Below, in pieces: positions 23,176 through 30,321 of a stretch of 30,321 bases of DNA. The notes under the pieces were generated by a model. It was not told where the DNA came from. It ran no database searches and saw only the letters and a list, made by a program, of their open reading frames with translations. Numbering within the stretch: position 1 is the stretch's first letter; every line of letters starts with the position of its first letter. Origin of the DNA: Paraktedonobacter sp035294465 (lineage in GTDB: Bacteria; Chloroflexota; Ktedonobacteria; Ktedonobacterales; Ktedonobacteraceae). Both the position numbers and the translations under genes were made by a program. The stretch lies in NCBI GenBank assembly GCA_035294465.1, contig DATGKW010000040.1:1-30321 (forward strand), read 5' to 3'.

Positions 23176-23205
23176 AACATAGAATGTAGCGATGCAGGCA
23201 GGCAA
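23176..23205 (-). promoter_or_regulatory. Candidate promoter of the small peptide gene
   Basis: TTGCCT (plus 23200-23205) and TATGTT (plus 23176-23181) are 18 bases apart on the minus strand and would start transcription at the outer end of the conserved leader. The perfect palindrome GCAACG-T-CGTTGC (23202-23214) overlaps the -35 and could be an operator. Confidence 0.4.
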
Positions 23206-23243
23206 CGTCGTTGCGTGAGGGAAAAAGTAGGGTGATTCGAGGG

Positions 23244-24605
23244 TCAGGAGTCTTCTTTCTCCTGATCCTGAATATCGAGAGCTTTCATCTTTCGATACAG
23301 CGTCTTGCGATCAATTCCCAGGTAGTAGGCGCAACGCAGCTTGCTATATTTGCATTTCTCCAGCGCGCGCAGGATGATCTGGCGTTCCAGGTCTGCTTTA
23401 GCTTGCTCAATCAGTTCACCCAGAGGCATCGTTCCGAGCTTATCCAGCAGAATCGTTGCCTTTACCCCATGCTGGAACTGCGCCGGCAAATCCTTGAGTT
23501 CAATACGAGGGCCATCTGCTAGCAGGACAGCGTGCTGGATGGTATTCAATAGCTCGCGCACGTTGCCAGGCCAATCATACTTTTGCAGGCTGCTCAAGAC
23601 CCAGGGCGAGACCCCTACCAGCGATTTCTGGTAGCGCTGGCTGAAAGTCCCAACAAAGCGCTTGACCAGGAGCGGAATATCTTCGCGTCGCTCACGCAGG
23701 GGAGGCAGGCGCACATGCACGGCATTGAGCCGGTAAAGTAGATCCTCTCGAAAGGTCCGGGCCTGAACTTCCTCCTCCAAGCGTTTATTGGTCGCGGCCA
23801 GTACCCGCGCCCGAAAGAAAATCGCTTGATTGCCACCTACACGCTCAAATGTCCGCTCCTGAAGAGCACGGAGCAGCTTGGCCTGAGTAAGCAAGGGCAT
23901 GTCCCCGATCTCGTCTAGAAAGATCGTTCCACCGGCTGCGTACTCTAATTTTCCTATCCTGGAGGTTGTGGCTCCGGTAAAGGCCCCTTTTTCGTAGCCG
24001 AATAACTCCGTCTCCAGTAATTGCTCAGGAATCGCCGCGCAGTTGATCGCTACAAAAGGTTGCTTGTTGCGCCCGCTATACTCGTGAATACCACGAGCGA
24101 TCAGTTCCTTGCCCGTACCACTCTCCCCCGTAATCAGGATGGAGACATCGCTTGCAGCAACCCTGTGCAGAATGCGGAAAATGTCGCTGAGATCACGGCT
24201 ACAGGTCACAAAATCGCCAAATTGTTCAACGCGCTCTTCCTGCCTATCCAGATCAGCGACTTTTTTATGCAGTTGCCGTGAAGTAATGGTGTGTTCCATC
24301 CACATCTTGAGCGCGCTTTTCCTGAAACCCTCCTCTTCGTACTCCTCGTCAGGATGCTCTCCAACGATGAGCAGTGGGATCTCTTTATCATACTCTTCGA
24401 TCAGGCCAAAATAGGGCATATTCTGCTCACCTGCATCCAGGATAATCATAGCCGGCGGATCATGCTTGAGCACTTCAAGCCCTTCTTCAATTGTCTGCAC
24501 AACCGTTACTCGATGTTCCTTCCGCAGAGCGAGTGCGAGAGCTGGACGCGAAGGAGCACGAACATCAATCAACAAGACATGGAGGCATGACTCTGCAGGT
24601 GACAT
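23244..24605 (-). CDS. Sigma-54-dependent activator (NtrC family, degenerate receiver)
   Basis: A bacterial enhancer-binding protein of 453 residues. The N-terminal receiver-like domain (about 1-125) keeps one candidate phospho-acceptor, Asp57 (IILDAGE), but lacks the usual paired acidic residues near the N-terminus (only LLIDVRAP), so phosphorylation is doubtful. The AAA+ domain has Walker A GESGTGKE (160-167), the sigma-54 contact loop GAFTGA (207-212) and Walker B TIFLDEIGD (227-235), then the DWPGNVREL sensor region. A C-terminal Fis-type HTH follows (CKYSKLRCAYYLGIDRKTLYRKMKAL). GGAAGGAG before ATG 24605 lies in the end of the rpoN gene, two bases upstream. Confidence 0.92.
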   Translation of the reverse strand: MSPAESCLHVLLIDVRAPSRPALALALRKEHRVTVVQTIEEGLEVLKHDPPAMIILDAGEQNMPYFGLIEEYDKEIPLLIVGEHPDEEYEEEGFRKSALKMWMEHTITSRQLHKKVADLDRQEERVEQFGDFVTCSRDLSDIFRILHRVAASDVSILITGESGTGKELIARGIHEYSGRNKQPFVAINCAAIPEQLLETELFGYEKGAFTGATTSRIGKLEYAAGGTIFLDEIGDMPLLTQAKLLRALQERTFERVGGNQAIFFRARVLAATNKRLEEEVQARTFREDLLYRLNAVHVRLPPLRERREDIPLLVKRFVGTFSQRYQKSLVGVSPWVLSSLQKYDWPGNVRELLNTIQHAVLLADGPRIELKDLPAQFQHGVKATILLDKLGTMPLGELIEQAKADLERQIILRALEKCKYSKLRCAYYLGIDRKTLYRKMKALDIQDQEKEDS

Positions 24606-24607
24606 AT

Positions 24608-26017
24608 CTAGCTCCTTCCCTGCTTATTGCGGCGCAAGATTGTGCGCTGGCGAGCGGATGGAAGGCCGAGTGCCTCTCGATGGTTCGCTACCATCTGCCT
24701 GGAAAGGGTGATGCCGTGATGGACACGCAGGATCTCAGCAATGCGCTCGTCGCTGAGCGGGTCTGTCTCCTGGAGGATGATCAGGCGGATAAGTTCTCGG
24801 ACGCGCGCCTCTGTCGCGAAAAAGTGGTACAGGGGAAGCAGGCTGCGCGAAGGAAGTTGCGCAAATTTGCCGGAAACGGAGCGGCTGATAGTTGAGGGAT
24901 GAACGCCCAGCTCCCTCGCTGCTTTCGTCTGGGTCAGGGGTCGCAGATAAGCGGGGCCATGATCCAGGAAAGCGCTCTGGACGTTGACCAGATAGGTTGC
25001 GACCTTCTCCAACATCTGGTGACGACGCTGCAAGGCGCCGATAAAGATCCGGGCACGTTCCAGAAAAGCTGCCACGTGCTCCCGTTCCTCTGGGGAGATG
25101 TCAGGGTGAGACTGCTGGTGAAGCTGGCTGTATAGTGGATTTACACGCAAGAGGAAACGCTGCGACTCGACCACTTCTACCTCATAGCCGCTCGCGGCCG
25201 TGGCGCTCCGCTGGATCAGGACCGAAGGGACCACACGAGGCGATGTGGGTGGGGAAGGATTGTCCCACGCATAATAATGGTGGGCAGGATAGGGATGGAG
25301 GTTGGCGCGGATAAAGAGAAAAGCTTCTTCTACCTCCTCCCGGCTGATGGTAAGCACCCGGCGGATCTGCTCAAACCTCTGGTGTCCCAGTGCCTCCAGA
25401 TGATCTTGAATAATGAGCCTGACGGCCGGAGGCACGGCCACCCCGTCTCGTTCAAGCCGCCGCACCTGAAGTAGCAAGCATTCCTCGGCGGTACGCGCCC
25501 CAATACCGGGAGGGTCGAGATCCTGGAGTTCTTCTAAAACATGCTGCACATAACCGGTATCGGTCTGGAGCATCCGGGCAAGCTCTGCCGGTGAGGTGGA
25601 GAGGTATCCATGCTCATCCAGGCTGCCTAGTATATGGAGCGCAATCGCCTGCTCCTGCTCATTCAGAACGAGCCGAAGCTGCATGAAAAGACTCTCCGCC
25701 AGCGTGAGCGGCGCGGCAACAGTCGAGAGTGGGTCAAACTCATTTTCTGTTTCCTGGGAAGGCGCTTCAGAGGAAGGATTTCCAGCCTGATGTTCATACT
25801 CGATACGGGTACAGGAAGGACAGAAGCCCCCATACAGGGGCCTGCTGCAGAACTGACATGTCACACGTTCCACCATCTCCAGAGCCGGGTTTTCATCCAG
25901 TTCGCGCACAATGGCCTGCTCAAGCTCCACTGCTGAGTACTGGATGATCGTGTTAGAGACAACCAGGCGCGGATCAGCTGTGGGATTCACCCTGGGATGA
26001 AGCTGTGGACCAAGCAT
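24608..26017 (-). CDS. rpoN: RNA polymerase sigma-54 factor with CxxC/CxxC insertion
   Basis: A 469-residue protein. A region I-like N-terminus (DPRLVVSNTIIQYSAVELEQAIVRELDENPALEM, given in part) is less Gln-rich than usual. The core-binding domain has SLDEHGYLSTSPAELARML and LQDLDPPGIGARTAEECLLLQ. The -12/-24 DNA-binding part includes the HTH AARELGVHPSTISRSVSGKF and a divergent RpoN box SRQMVANHR (439-447; consensus ARRTVAKYR). Between region I and the core domain are C54, C57, C66 and C69 (CxxC-x8-CxxC), a likely small zinc ribbon absent from standard RpoN. ATG 26017 has AAGGAG. Operonic with the activator, suggesting a dedicated pair. Confidence 0.9.
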   Translation of the reverse strand: MLGPQLHPRVNPTADPRLVVSNTIIQYSAVELEQAIVRELDENPALEMVERVTCQFCSRPLYGGFCPSCTRIEYEHQAGNPSSEAPSQETENEFDPLSTVAAPLTLAESLFMQLRLVLNEQEQAIALHILGSLDEHGYLSTSPAELARMLQTDTGYVQHVLEELQDLDPPGIGARTAEECLLLQVRRLERDGVAVPPAVRLIIQDHLEALGHQRFEQIRRVLTISREEVEEAFLFIRANLHPYPAHHYYAWDNPSPPTSPRVVPSVLIQRSATAASGYEVEVVESQRFLLRVNPLYSQLHQQSHPDISPEEREHVAAFLERARIFIGALQRRHQMLEKVATYLVNVQSAFLDHGPAYLRPLTQTKAARELGVHPSTISRSVSGKFAQLPSRSLLPLYHFFATEARVRELIRLIILQETDPLSDERIAEILRVHHGITLSRQMVANHREALGLPSARQRTILRRNKQGRS

Positions 26018-26066
26018 TGAGAATCTCCTTGTTTGCTCTCCGACGGACGGGCGGATAGAGGCATCG

Positions 26067-26094
26067 GATTGTGGGGCTATCTTGCCCCACGATC
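26067..26094. promoter_or_regulatory. Hairpin in the rpoN/orphan-gene divergent region
   Basis: GTGGGGC-TATCTT-GCCCCAC (26071-26090) is a perfect seven-pair stem, extendable by GATT/GATC with a T-G wobble in the plus sense. It lies about 50 bases from the rpoN start and 117 from the plus-strand small gene. It could be a leader structure of either transcript or an operator. Confidence 0.4.
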
Positions 26095-26210
26095 GGCCAT
26101 CTTTTGAGGCAGGAAAGCCCCGGCAGCGCTAGCTGATCCACTGCTCAGCAATGTCGCCTGATATGCAACTCATTGTGCATCTCTTCTTGCAGTGAAAGGG
26201 GGCTAAAGCC

Positions 26211-26423
26211 ATGCCATGGATTACATTTTCAGCCGACGTTCAGCTTACCAGGCGCGGCGATTACTACCTCTGCACCCACAACAAAACGCGGGCGCAGGTC
26301 ATCATCGCCGCCAGACTCAAGGAAATCATCGAGCAGCAGCAATGGGTGCGCTGTGCGCCTGAAGACCAGGAAGAGATTCGTAGTCTGCGCGAACTCGGCT
26401 TTCTGGTTGAGGTTGAGCCATGA
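26211..26423 (+). CDS. 70-residue orphan protein
   Basis: ATG at 26211 is preceded by AAAGGGGG. The protein begins MPWITFSADVQLTRRGDYYL, has two CxxH/Cys positions without a clear metal pattern, a predicted helix (AQVIIAARLKEIIEQQQW) and ends EIRSLRELGFLVEVEP. The mix of short beta strands followed by a helix and an LRELGFLV end recalls the small N-terminal domain of peptide-maturing radical SAM proteins and PqqD-like chaperones, but no such enzyme is nearby, so this is only a resemblance. Promoter would lie in the hairpin-containing gap shared with rpoN. Confidence 0.5.
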   Translation: MPWITFSADVQLTRRGDYYLCTHNKTRAQVIIAARLKEIIEQQQWVRCAPEDQEEIRSLRELGFLVEVEP

Positions 26424-26619
26424 AAACGCCGGATACATTCACAAGCCGGGAGATCCCCAGAAACTCCTGCTCTAGCATACTCTGCGCAAAAGGTAGAGCA
26501 CCACCACATCTACTAGTCTTTTTCACCACATATTCCCGCTTCCTCTATCCGATTGAACTAGAGAGCGTCGAATTCGGGAAAGAGAACGCCATCTGTTCCA
26601 TTTGTACCAGGTGGAGGAA

Positions 26620-28035
26620 TCAAATCCGCTCCACCTCGCGCTGCATCGTTGCCCACAGCGCCTCGACATGCTTGCGTTCGGTGGGGATTGCACCGATTGA
26701 GATGCGCACCATCCAGCGCCCATCGAGAATTGCGGGTGTGAGATAGGCCGCGCCGGAGCGATTCATTCGCTCGGCCCACGTGAGCGTGTGTTGATCTAGT
26801 TCCTCGCCTGAGAGGCCGGGCGGCTCGTGGCGCACACAGACTGTTTGAAGCGGAACAGGGGTAAGCACGCGCCAGTTCGGAGCAGCTCGAACCTGTTCGG
26901 CAAGCCATTGAGCATTGGCGATATCACGGCGCAGGCGAGCTTGCAAACCTGTTATACCCTGCTCGCGGATGAGGCACCACAGCTTGAGCGCTCGGAAACG
27001 CCGCCCTAATGGAATGCCCCAGTCGCGCAGGTTCTTGACCTGCCCATCCACTGCGCTCTGCAAAAAGCTCGGATTGGTGCTCATAATCCGTATCAGATGC
27101 TGCGGGTCACGCACGTAGTAGAGCGAACAGTCGAAGGCTGCACCAAGCCACTTGTGGGCGTTGAACACAAGCGAATCGGCATCCTCGATGCCCTGCCACA
27201 TCCAGCGGCACTCAGGTAGGATCATCGCAGATCCGGCCAGCGCCGTATCCACGTGCAGCCATACATTGTATCGCCGCGCCACCTGCGCGATTTCCTCCAG
27301 TGGATCAAGCGCGGTCGAGGCAGTTGTGCCGGTGGTAGCCACAACCGCGCACGGGGCAAGGCCGCGCTCAATATCGGCCCTGATCGCCGCACCGAGCGCG
27401 TCGGGACGCATCGCGTAGCGCTCGTCGATTGGGATAATGCGCACATTCGCGCGCCCGAATCCAGCCAGGAGCGCGGCCTTCTCGACTGAACTATGGCTCT
27501 GGCTAGAAGCGTAGACGATCAGCGGCTTCTCCTCGGCTTGCAGGCCACCGCGAGCCAGCGAATAGTTGGAAGTTCGCTCGCGCGCGCACATCAGAGCCAC
27601 CAGCGTACTGGTTGAGGCAGTATCCTGGATCACTCCGCTCCATGCCGCAGAGAGGCCGACCATCTGGCGCACCCAGTCGGTCACCACCTCTTCCAGCTCG
27701 CTCAGGGCCGGGCTGGCTTGCCAGGAGAGGCCAAGAACGCCTAGCCCGGTGCTGAGATAGTCGCCCAGTACCGAGGCCAGCATGCTGTTGGCCGGAAAGT
27801 ACCCGTAGAAGTGCGGGTGCTGCCAATGGGAAAGTCCAGGCACGATGATCTGTTCGAGGTCGCGGAAGATATTGTCGAACGCTTCGGGATTTTCTGGCGG
27901 CGCGTCCGGGAGTTGCGCGCGTACCGCGCCCGGTTCGACAGGCGACATCACCGGAAAATCGGCGATATTCGCGCGGTAATCGGCAATCCAATCAATGAGT
28001 TGATGACCAACCTTGCGGAATTCTTCTGGAGTCAT
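26620..28035 (-). CDS. PLP-dependent aromatic-L-amino-acid decarboxylase
   Basis: Group II decarboxylase (471 residues) that converts aromatic amino acids to amines with pyridoxal phosphate. The PLP-binding Lys is K295 in FNAHKWLG; H181 (SQSHSSVEKA) is the expected ring-stacking residue; D263 (LHVDTALAGSA) is the expected pyridine-N contact. The N-terminal HPHFYGYFPANSMLASVLGD block is typical of tryptophan/DOPA decarboxylases. The usual HVDAAYAGS reads HVDTALAGS, which may alter specificity. AAAGGTG lies before ATG 28035. It stands alone, 35 bases from the methyltransferase stop on the same strand. A small inverted repeat GGTGGAG/CTCCACC (26610-26635) spans its stop codon. Confidence 0.92.
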   Translation of the reverse strand: MTPEEFRKVGHQLIDWIADYRANIADFPVMSPVEPGAVRAQLPDAPPENPEAFDNIFRDLEQIIVPGLSHWQHPHFYGYFPANSMLASVLGDYLSTGLGVLGLSWQASPALSELEEVVTDWVRQMVGLSAAWSGVIQDTASTSTLVALMCARERTSNYSLARGGLQAEEKPLIVYASSQSHSSVEKAALLAGFGRANVRIIPIDERYAMRPDALGAAIRADIERGLAPCAVVATTGTTASTALDPLEEIAQVARRYNVWLHVDTALAGSAMILPECRWMWQGIEDADSLVFNAHKWLGAAFDCSLYYVRDPQHLIRIMSTNPSFLQSAVDGQVKNLRDWGIPLGRRFRALKLWCLIREQGITGLQARLRRDIANAQWLAEQVRAAPNWRVLTPVPLQTVCVRHEPPGLSGEELDQHTLTWAERMNRSGAAYLTPAILDGRWMVRISIGAIPTERKHVEALWATMQREVERI

Positions 28036-28070
28036 GAGAGAGCACCTTTCGTATCAATGAACATCCATCG

Positions 28071-30296
28071 CTAGTCATCCGTAAAACGTGCGCGGTAAGC
28101 TGCTAATTCATCGGGAGTGATCTCGTTTGGAGGCACAAGTCGATAGTGCATCTCTCTCGCTATTCTTACCCCCTTGCCGTCGCCGTTATCTTCAAACTCA
28201 AATAATGCGATAAGCTCACCCTCCATAAATTGAGCAGCTATTGGTCGGCAGATCAATGCAGGGAATTTACTCGCGCACATTGCAACATCCTGTTCTATCT
28301 GTACGATGCCTAATCTGTCACTCCCGCCTTTTGCCTGAACAGGAATGACATAATGTGCTCCTCTTTTATCCACACCAATGTAGATTTCATTGGTCTCTAT
28401 CTGCCCCATATCGGGGACGGTTGTGCGAAGGTGATTCTGTAATGAATAGCAAGTAATACCGGTGAAGATGTCTATTAAACGGTTATAGCGCAGCTTCGCC
28501 AGTAATGCTTGCTCGTCACTCAGGACATACATCGTAATCACGCCTGGAGTCGAATCTGGCACTTTAGTTTCGGCCAGCATTTTATTTGGAGTGATAGTTA
28601 CTATCGTTGCCGCTACGAATTTGTAACGCCCCCGGCCAGCCGGTCTGATAATCCAATCCTCGTCTGGAGGAGCCTTCTTTCTAATTGAGGCAGGTAGTGT
28701 ACCCCGGTACCGAAATGTATAGGTGATATCGCCAAGGTTTTTCGGGAGCTTGATATCGAGATCCCGAGCGGCACGTACCATCTCGTCTCTTTCAAAAGCT
28801 ACTTCACGATCGCCCTCTTTATAATGCCAAAAGAAAATACGCTCCATAATCTGCTGATAACGATTCGTACGTGGTGGAGATGTATCTTCGCTTGTCGTCT
28901 CACTTTCATCTGGCTCATTTGGAAGATTATTCTCGGATTCCATAATAAGGGATGCTCCATTCATATGCATAGTCACCGGCGCTCTTTCTGGCCAGCGCAG
29001 GACGACTACCTCTTCTCGCAATTGCTCCTTCGTCGCGGTAGCAAAACGTGTACGAAATAGATCTGTGCGAATTACTTCATAACCAAGAGATGCAGCTATA
29101 TCCGCGAGCAACTTTCCTGTAGGAATTTTAATCTGTAAGTAGGACGCCTGATCCCCTACAACGTATGCTAGATGCGCCCCTGGACGAAGAGCAACACGTA
29201 GTGTTTCTAAGTGGCGTGCCATGCCGCCGAAATACAACTGTGTCACTGTCGCATACAACCGCTCAAATCCAGATGTTTTATTGAGTTCCTTACGCCGGGC
29301 CTCAATAGCCCGTGCGATATTTTGTATATCAAGGTTGGCTGCTACCCAAAGATCGTCACTGTCACCCTGGTAAACGGTGCGAGTATTTGAGCGCAAGAGA
29401 GTACGTTTAAGCTCCTGTAAGTCTGCCTTGTTCTGAAGAAATCCTAAGAGAACGGCTTCAAGGCGCGTTGTTCGTGTATAGTCTTTTTCATTAGGGTATG
29501 GTGGCGACGTAATCACAGCATCAATGGACTGAGGCTGTAAGATTCTCAGGATATCGCGAGAATCGGCAAGGTGAACTTCTGCAGCTACATTGTTATTTCC
29601 GCGCACAAGACGTAAATCGTTTGCCATTGCTTGAATGTTGCTCATCCACGCTGAGATGACGGGAGCGTCCAGCTTAGCCGGACCAACCCCTACTTCCGGG
29701 CCGAATTGCAGATTGCTCGCAGAGTAGACCAGAGTTCTAGCAAGGGCCAGGAGTTCATGGCGATGGTATCGTTCATCAGGGTTTCGTTCCAAACAATCAA
29801 GCAGCACCAGTATTTTATGTAGAGGAAGCGGGCTGATCGAATCTGTGAGTAATAATTCCTGCATCTCAGGTGCCAGTACACGCAGCGTCTCAGGACTTTG
29901 AGTGAGCGTAGGGAAAAGAGGATTATCCTCTATGCCTTGCACGCGAAGCTCCCGCACGGCCTCTCTGAAGATAAAACGAGCATGCTCTATAAAACCATCG
30001 GGATCTAGATCCCAATCCACCTTGACACGACTTGCGAAATTTGCGACCGGATTTGCCTCAATTCCTACGCTTGCAATACCCTGTTTCTTGCATTCGACAA
30101 GTACGGTGCCTGTCCCACAGAAAGGGTCTAAGACCCGATGACGACCTTCAAGTCCAAACCGCGTGATATAGTCCCGAACCAGGTGAGGCGGGAAAGAGAG
30201 GACAAATCGGTACCACTCGTGAACTGGACGATCTTCTGGATAGAGTTTATTAATCTCGCCATTATCGCCACGTTTGCGGGCTATAGTATACGTCAT
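28071..30296 (-). CDS. Single-chain DNA methyltransferase with putative PD-(D/E)xK nuclease domain
   Basis: A 741-residue protein. The N-terminal amino-methyltransferase (about 1-445) has SAM motif I LDPFCGTGTVLVE (D57-T64) and catalytic motif IV TSPPYPNE (S264-Y267), the SPPY form common in N4-cytosine and related enzymes. A Glu/Asp/Ser-rich linker (about 450-475) leads to a basic, helix-rich middle domain (about 476-565). The C-terminal domain holds EIYIGVD-x10-QAKGG (D643, Q654, K656), a good PD-(D/E)xK nuclease core, followed by IVQIEQDVAMCASKF. It therefore looks like a restriction-modification enzyme in one chain. Codon use is clearly more AT-rich than its neighbours, suggesting transfer. 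ATG 30296 has only a weak GGAA site and the frame stays open to the window edge, so the N-terminus may lie outside. Confidence 0.85.
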   Translation of the reverse strand: MTYTIARKRGDNGEINKLYPEDRPVHEWYRFVLSFPPHLVRDYITRFGLEGRHRVLDPFCGTGTVLVECKKQGIASVGIEANPVANFASRVKVDWDLDPDGFIEHARFIFREAVRELRVQGIEDNPLFPTLTQSPETLRVLAPEMQELLLTDSISPLPLHKILVLLDCLERNPDERYHRHELLALARTLVYSASNLQFGPEVGVGPAKLDAPVISAWMSNIQAMANDLRLVRGNNNVAAEVHLADSRDILRILQPQSIDAVITSPPYPNEKDYTRTTRLEAVLLGFLQNKADLQELKRTLLRSNTRTVYQGDSDDLWVAANLDIQNIARAIEARRKELNKTSGFERLYATVTQLYFGGMARHLETLRVALRPGAHLAYVVGDQASYLQIKIPTGKLLADIAASLGYEVIRTDLFRTRFATATKEQLREEVVVLRWPERAPVTMHMNGASLIMESENNLPNEPDESETTSEDTSPPRTNRYQQIMERIFFWHYKEGDREVAFERDEMVRAARDLDIKLPKNLGDITYTFRYRGTLPASIRKKAPPDEDWIIRPAGRGRYKFVAATIVTITPNKMLAETKVPDSTPGVITMYVLSDEQALLAKLRYNRLIDIFTGITCYSLQNHLRTTVPDMGQIETNEIYIGVDKRGAHYVIPVQAKGGSDRLGIVQIEQDVAMCASKFPALICRPIAAQFMEGELIALFEFEDNGDGKGVRIAREMHYRLVPPNEITPDELAAYRARFTDD

Positions 30297-30321
30297 CAGA
30301 TTATTTCCAACAGCATAATCA

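Noticed and set aside
23200..23214. AGGCAACGTCGTTGC as a sigma-54 promoter next to the sigma-54 genes
   Set aside because: It fits the -24/-12 spacing well, but only in the plus direction, where no gene follows; the sequence is better explained as a palindrome.
26420..26746. 108-codon plus-strand frame starting inside the stop of the 70-residue gene (ATGA overlap)
   Set aside because: More than a third lies antisense to the end of the decarboxylase gene, the product shows no domain and has many Cys/Arg/Ser typical of shadow frames.

Overview
The window looks like a chromosomal segment from a GC-rich, soil-type Chloroflexota bacterium, most likely of the class Ktedonobacteria. This assignment is an inference. 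It rests on HTH proteins fused to NB-ARC or WD40 domains, secreted proteins with seven-fold beta-propeller repeats, and the mix of short catabolic operons with AGGAGG-type ribosome binding sites. No rRNA, tRNA, CRISPR array, insertion sequence or integrase was seen.

Layout. (1) 18-1644 (+): a tight cluster of a Rieske [2Fe-2S] protein, a two-helix membrane protein and an HPP-family membrane protein, probably the end of a respiratory operon that starts left of the window. (2) 1641-6380: a glycerol or glycerol-3-phosphate module. A near-consensus promoter drives a GlpA-like dehydrogenase with a C-terminal [2Fe-2S] domain, a GlpB-like flavoprotein and glycerol kinase, and a DeoR/GlpR-type repressor gene lies tail to tail with it. 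(3) 6584-8110 (+): a type B carboxylesterase. (4) 8307-13977 (+): a catabolic operon opened by a 19-codon leader ORF, followed by a DPP-IV-like peptidase, a cyclase/formamidase-type enzyme, a GH76 glycosidase, a Gfo/Idh/MocA oxidoreductase and a ThuA-like protein. A cupin and a zinc alcohol dehydrogenase (15410 to 13987, -) converge on it.

(5) 15555-23098 is an accessory, surface and signalling region. It holds a secreted putative amidase with a seven-bladed propeller, a membrane HTH-WD40 protein, a divergent and truncated HTH-NB-ARC gene, a secreted C39-like cysteine peptidase, a LuxR-type regulator and a 43-residue membrane peptide. The amidase and the 43-residue peptide, about 5 kb apart, share an ungapped 69-nt leader (57 of 69 identical). 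The leader sits at the same distance from each start codon and contains a stem-loop kept by a G-U/A-U exchange. An intrinsic terminator separates the small peptide gene from the LuxR gene.

(6) 23244-26017 (-): sigma-54 (RpoN) carrying a small CxxC/CxxC insertion, followed two bases later by an NtrC-type sigma-54 activator with a degenerate receiver. (7) 26211-28035: a 70-residue orphan protein and a PLP-dependent aromatic amino acid decarboxylase. (8) 28071-30296 (-): a 741-residue single-chain DNA methyltransferase with a putative PD-(D/E)xK nuclease domain at its C-terminus. It is visibly more AT-rich than its neighbours and probably laterally acquired. It may begin beyond the right edge. 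The items most worth following up are this fused methyltransferase-nuclease, the twin leader RNAs with the small membrane peptide, and the unusual sigma-54 pair.
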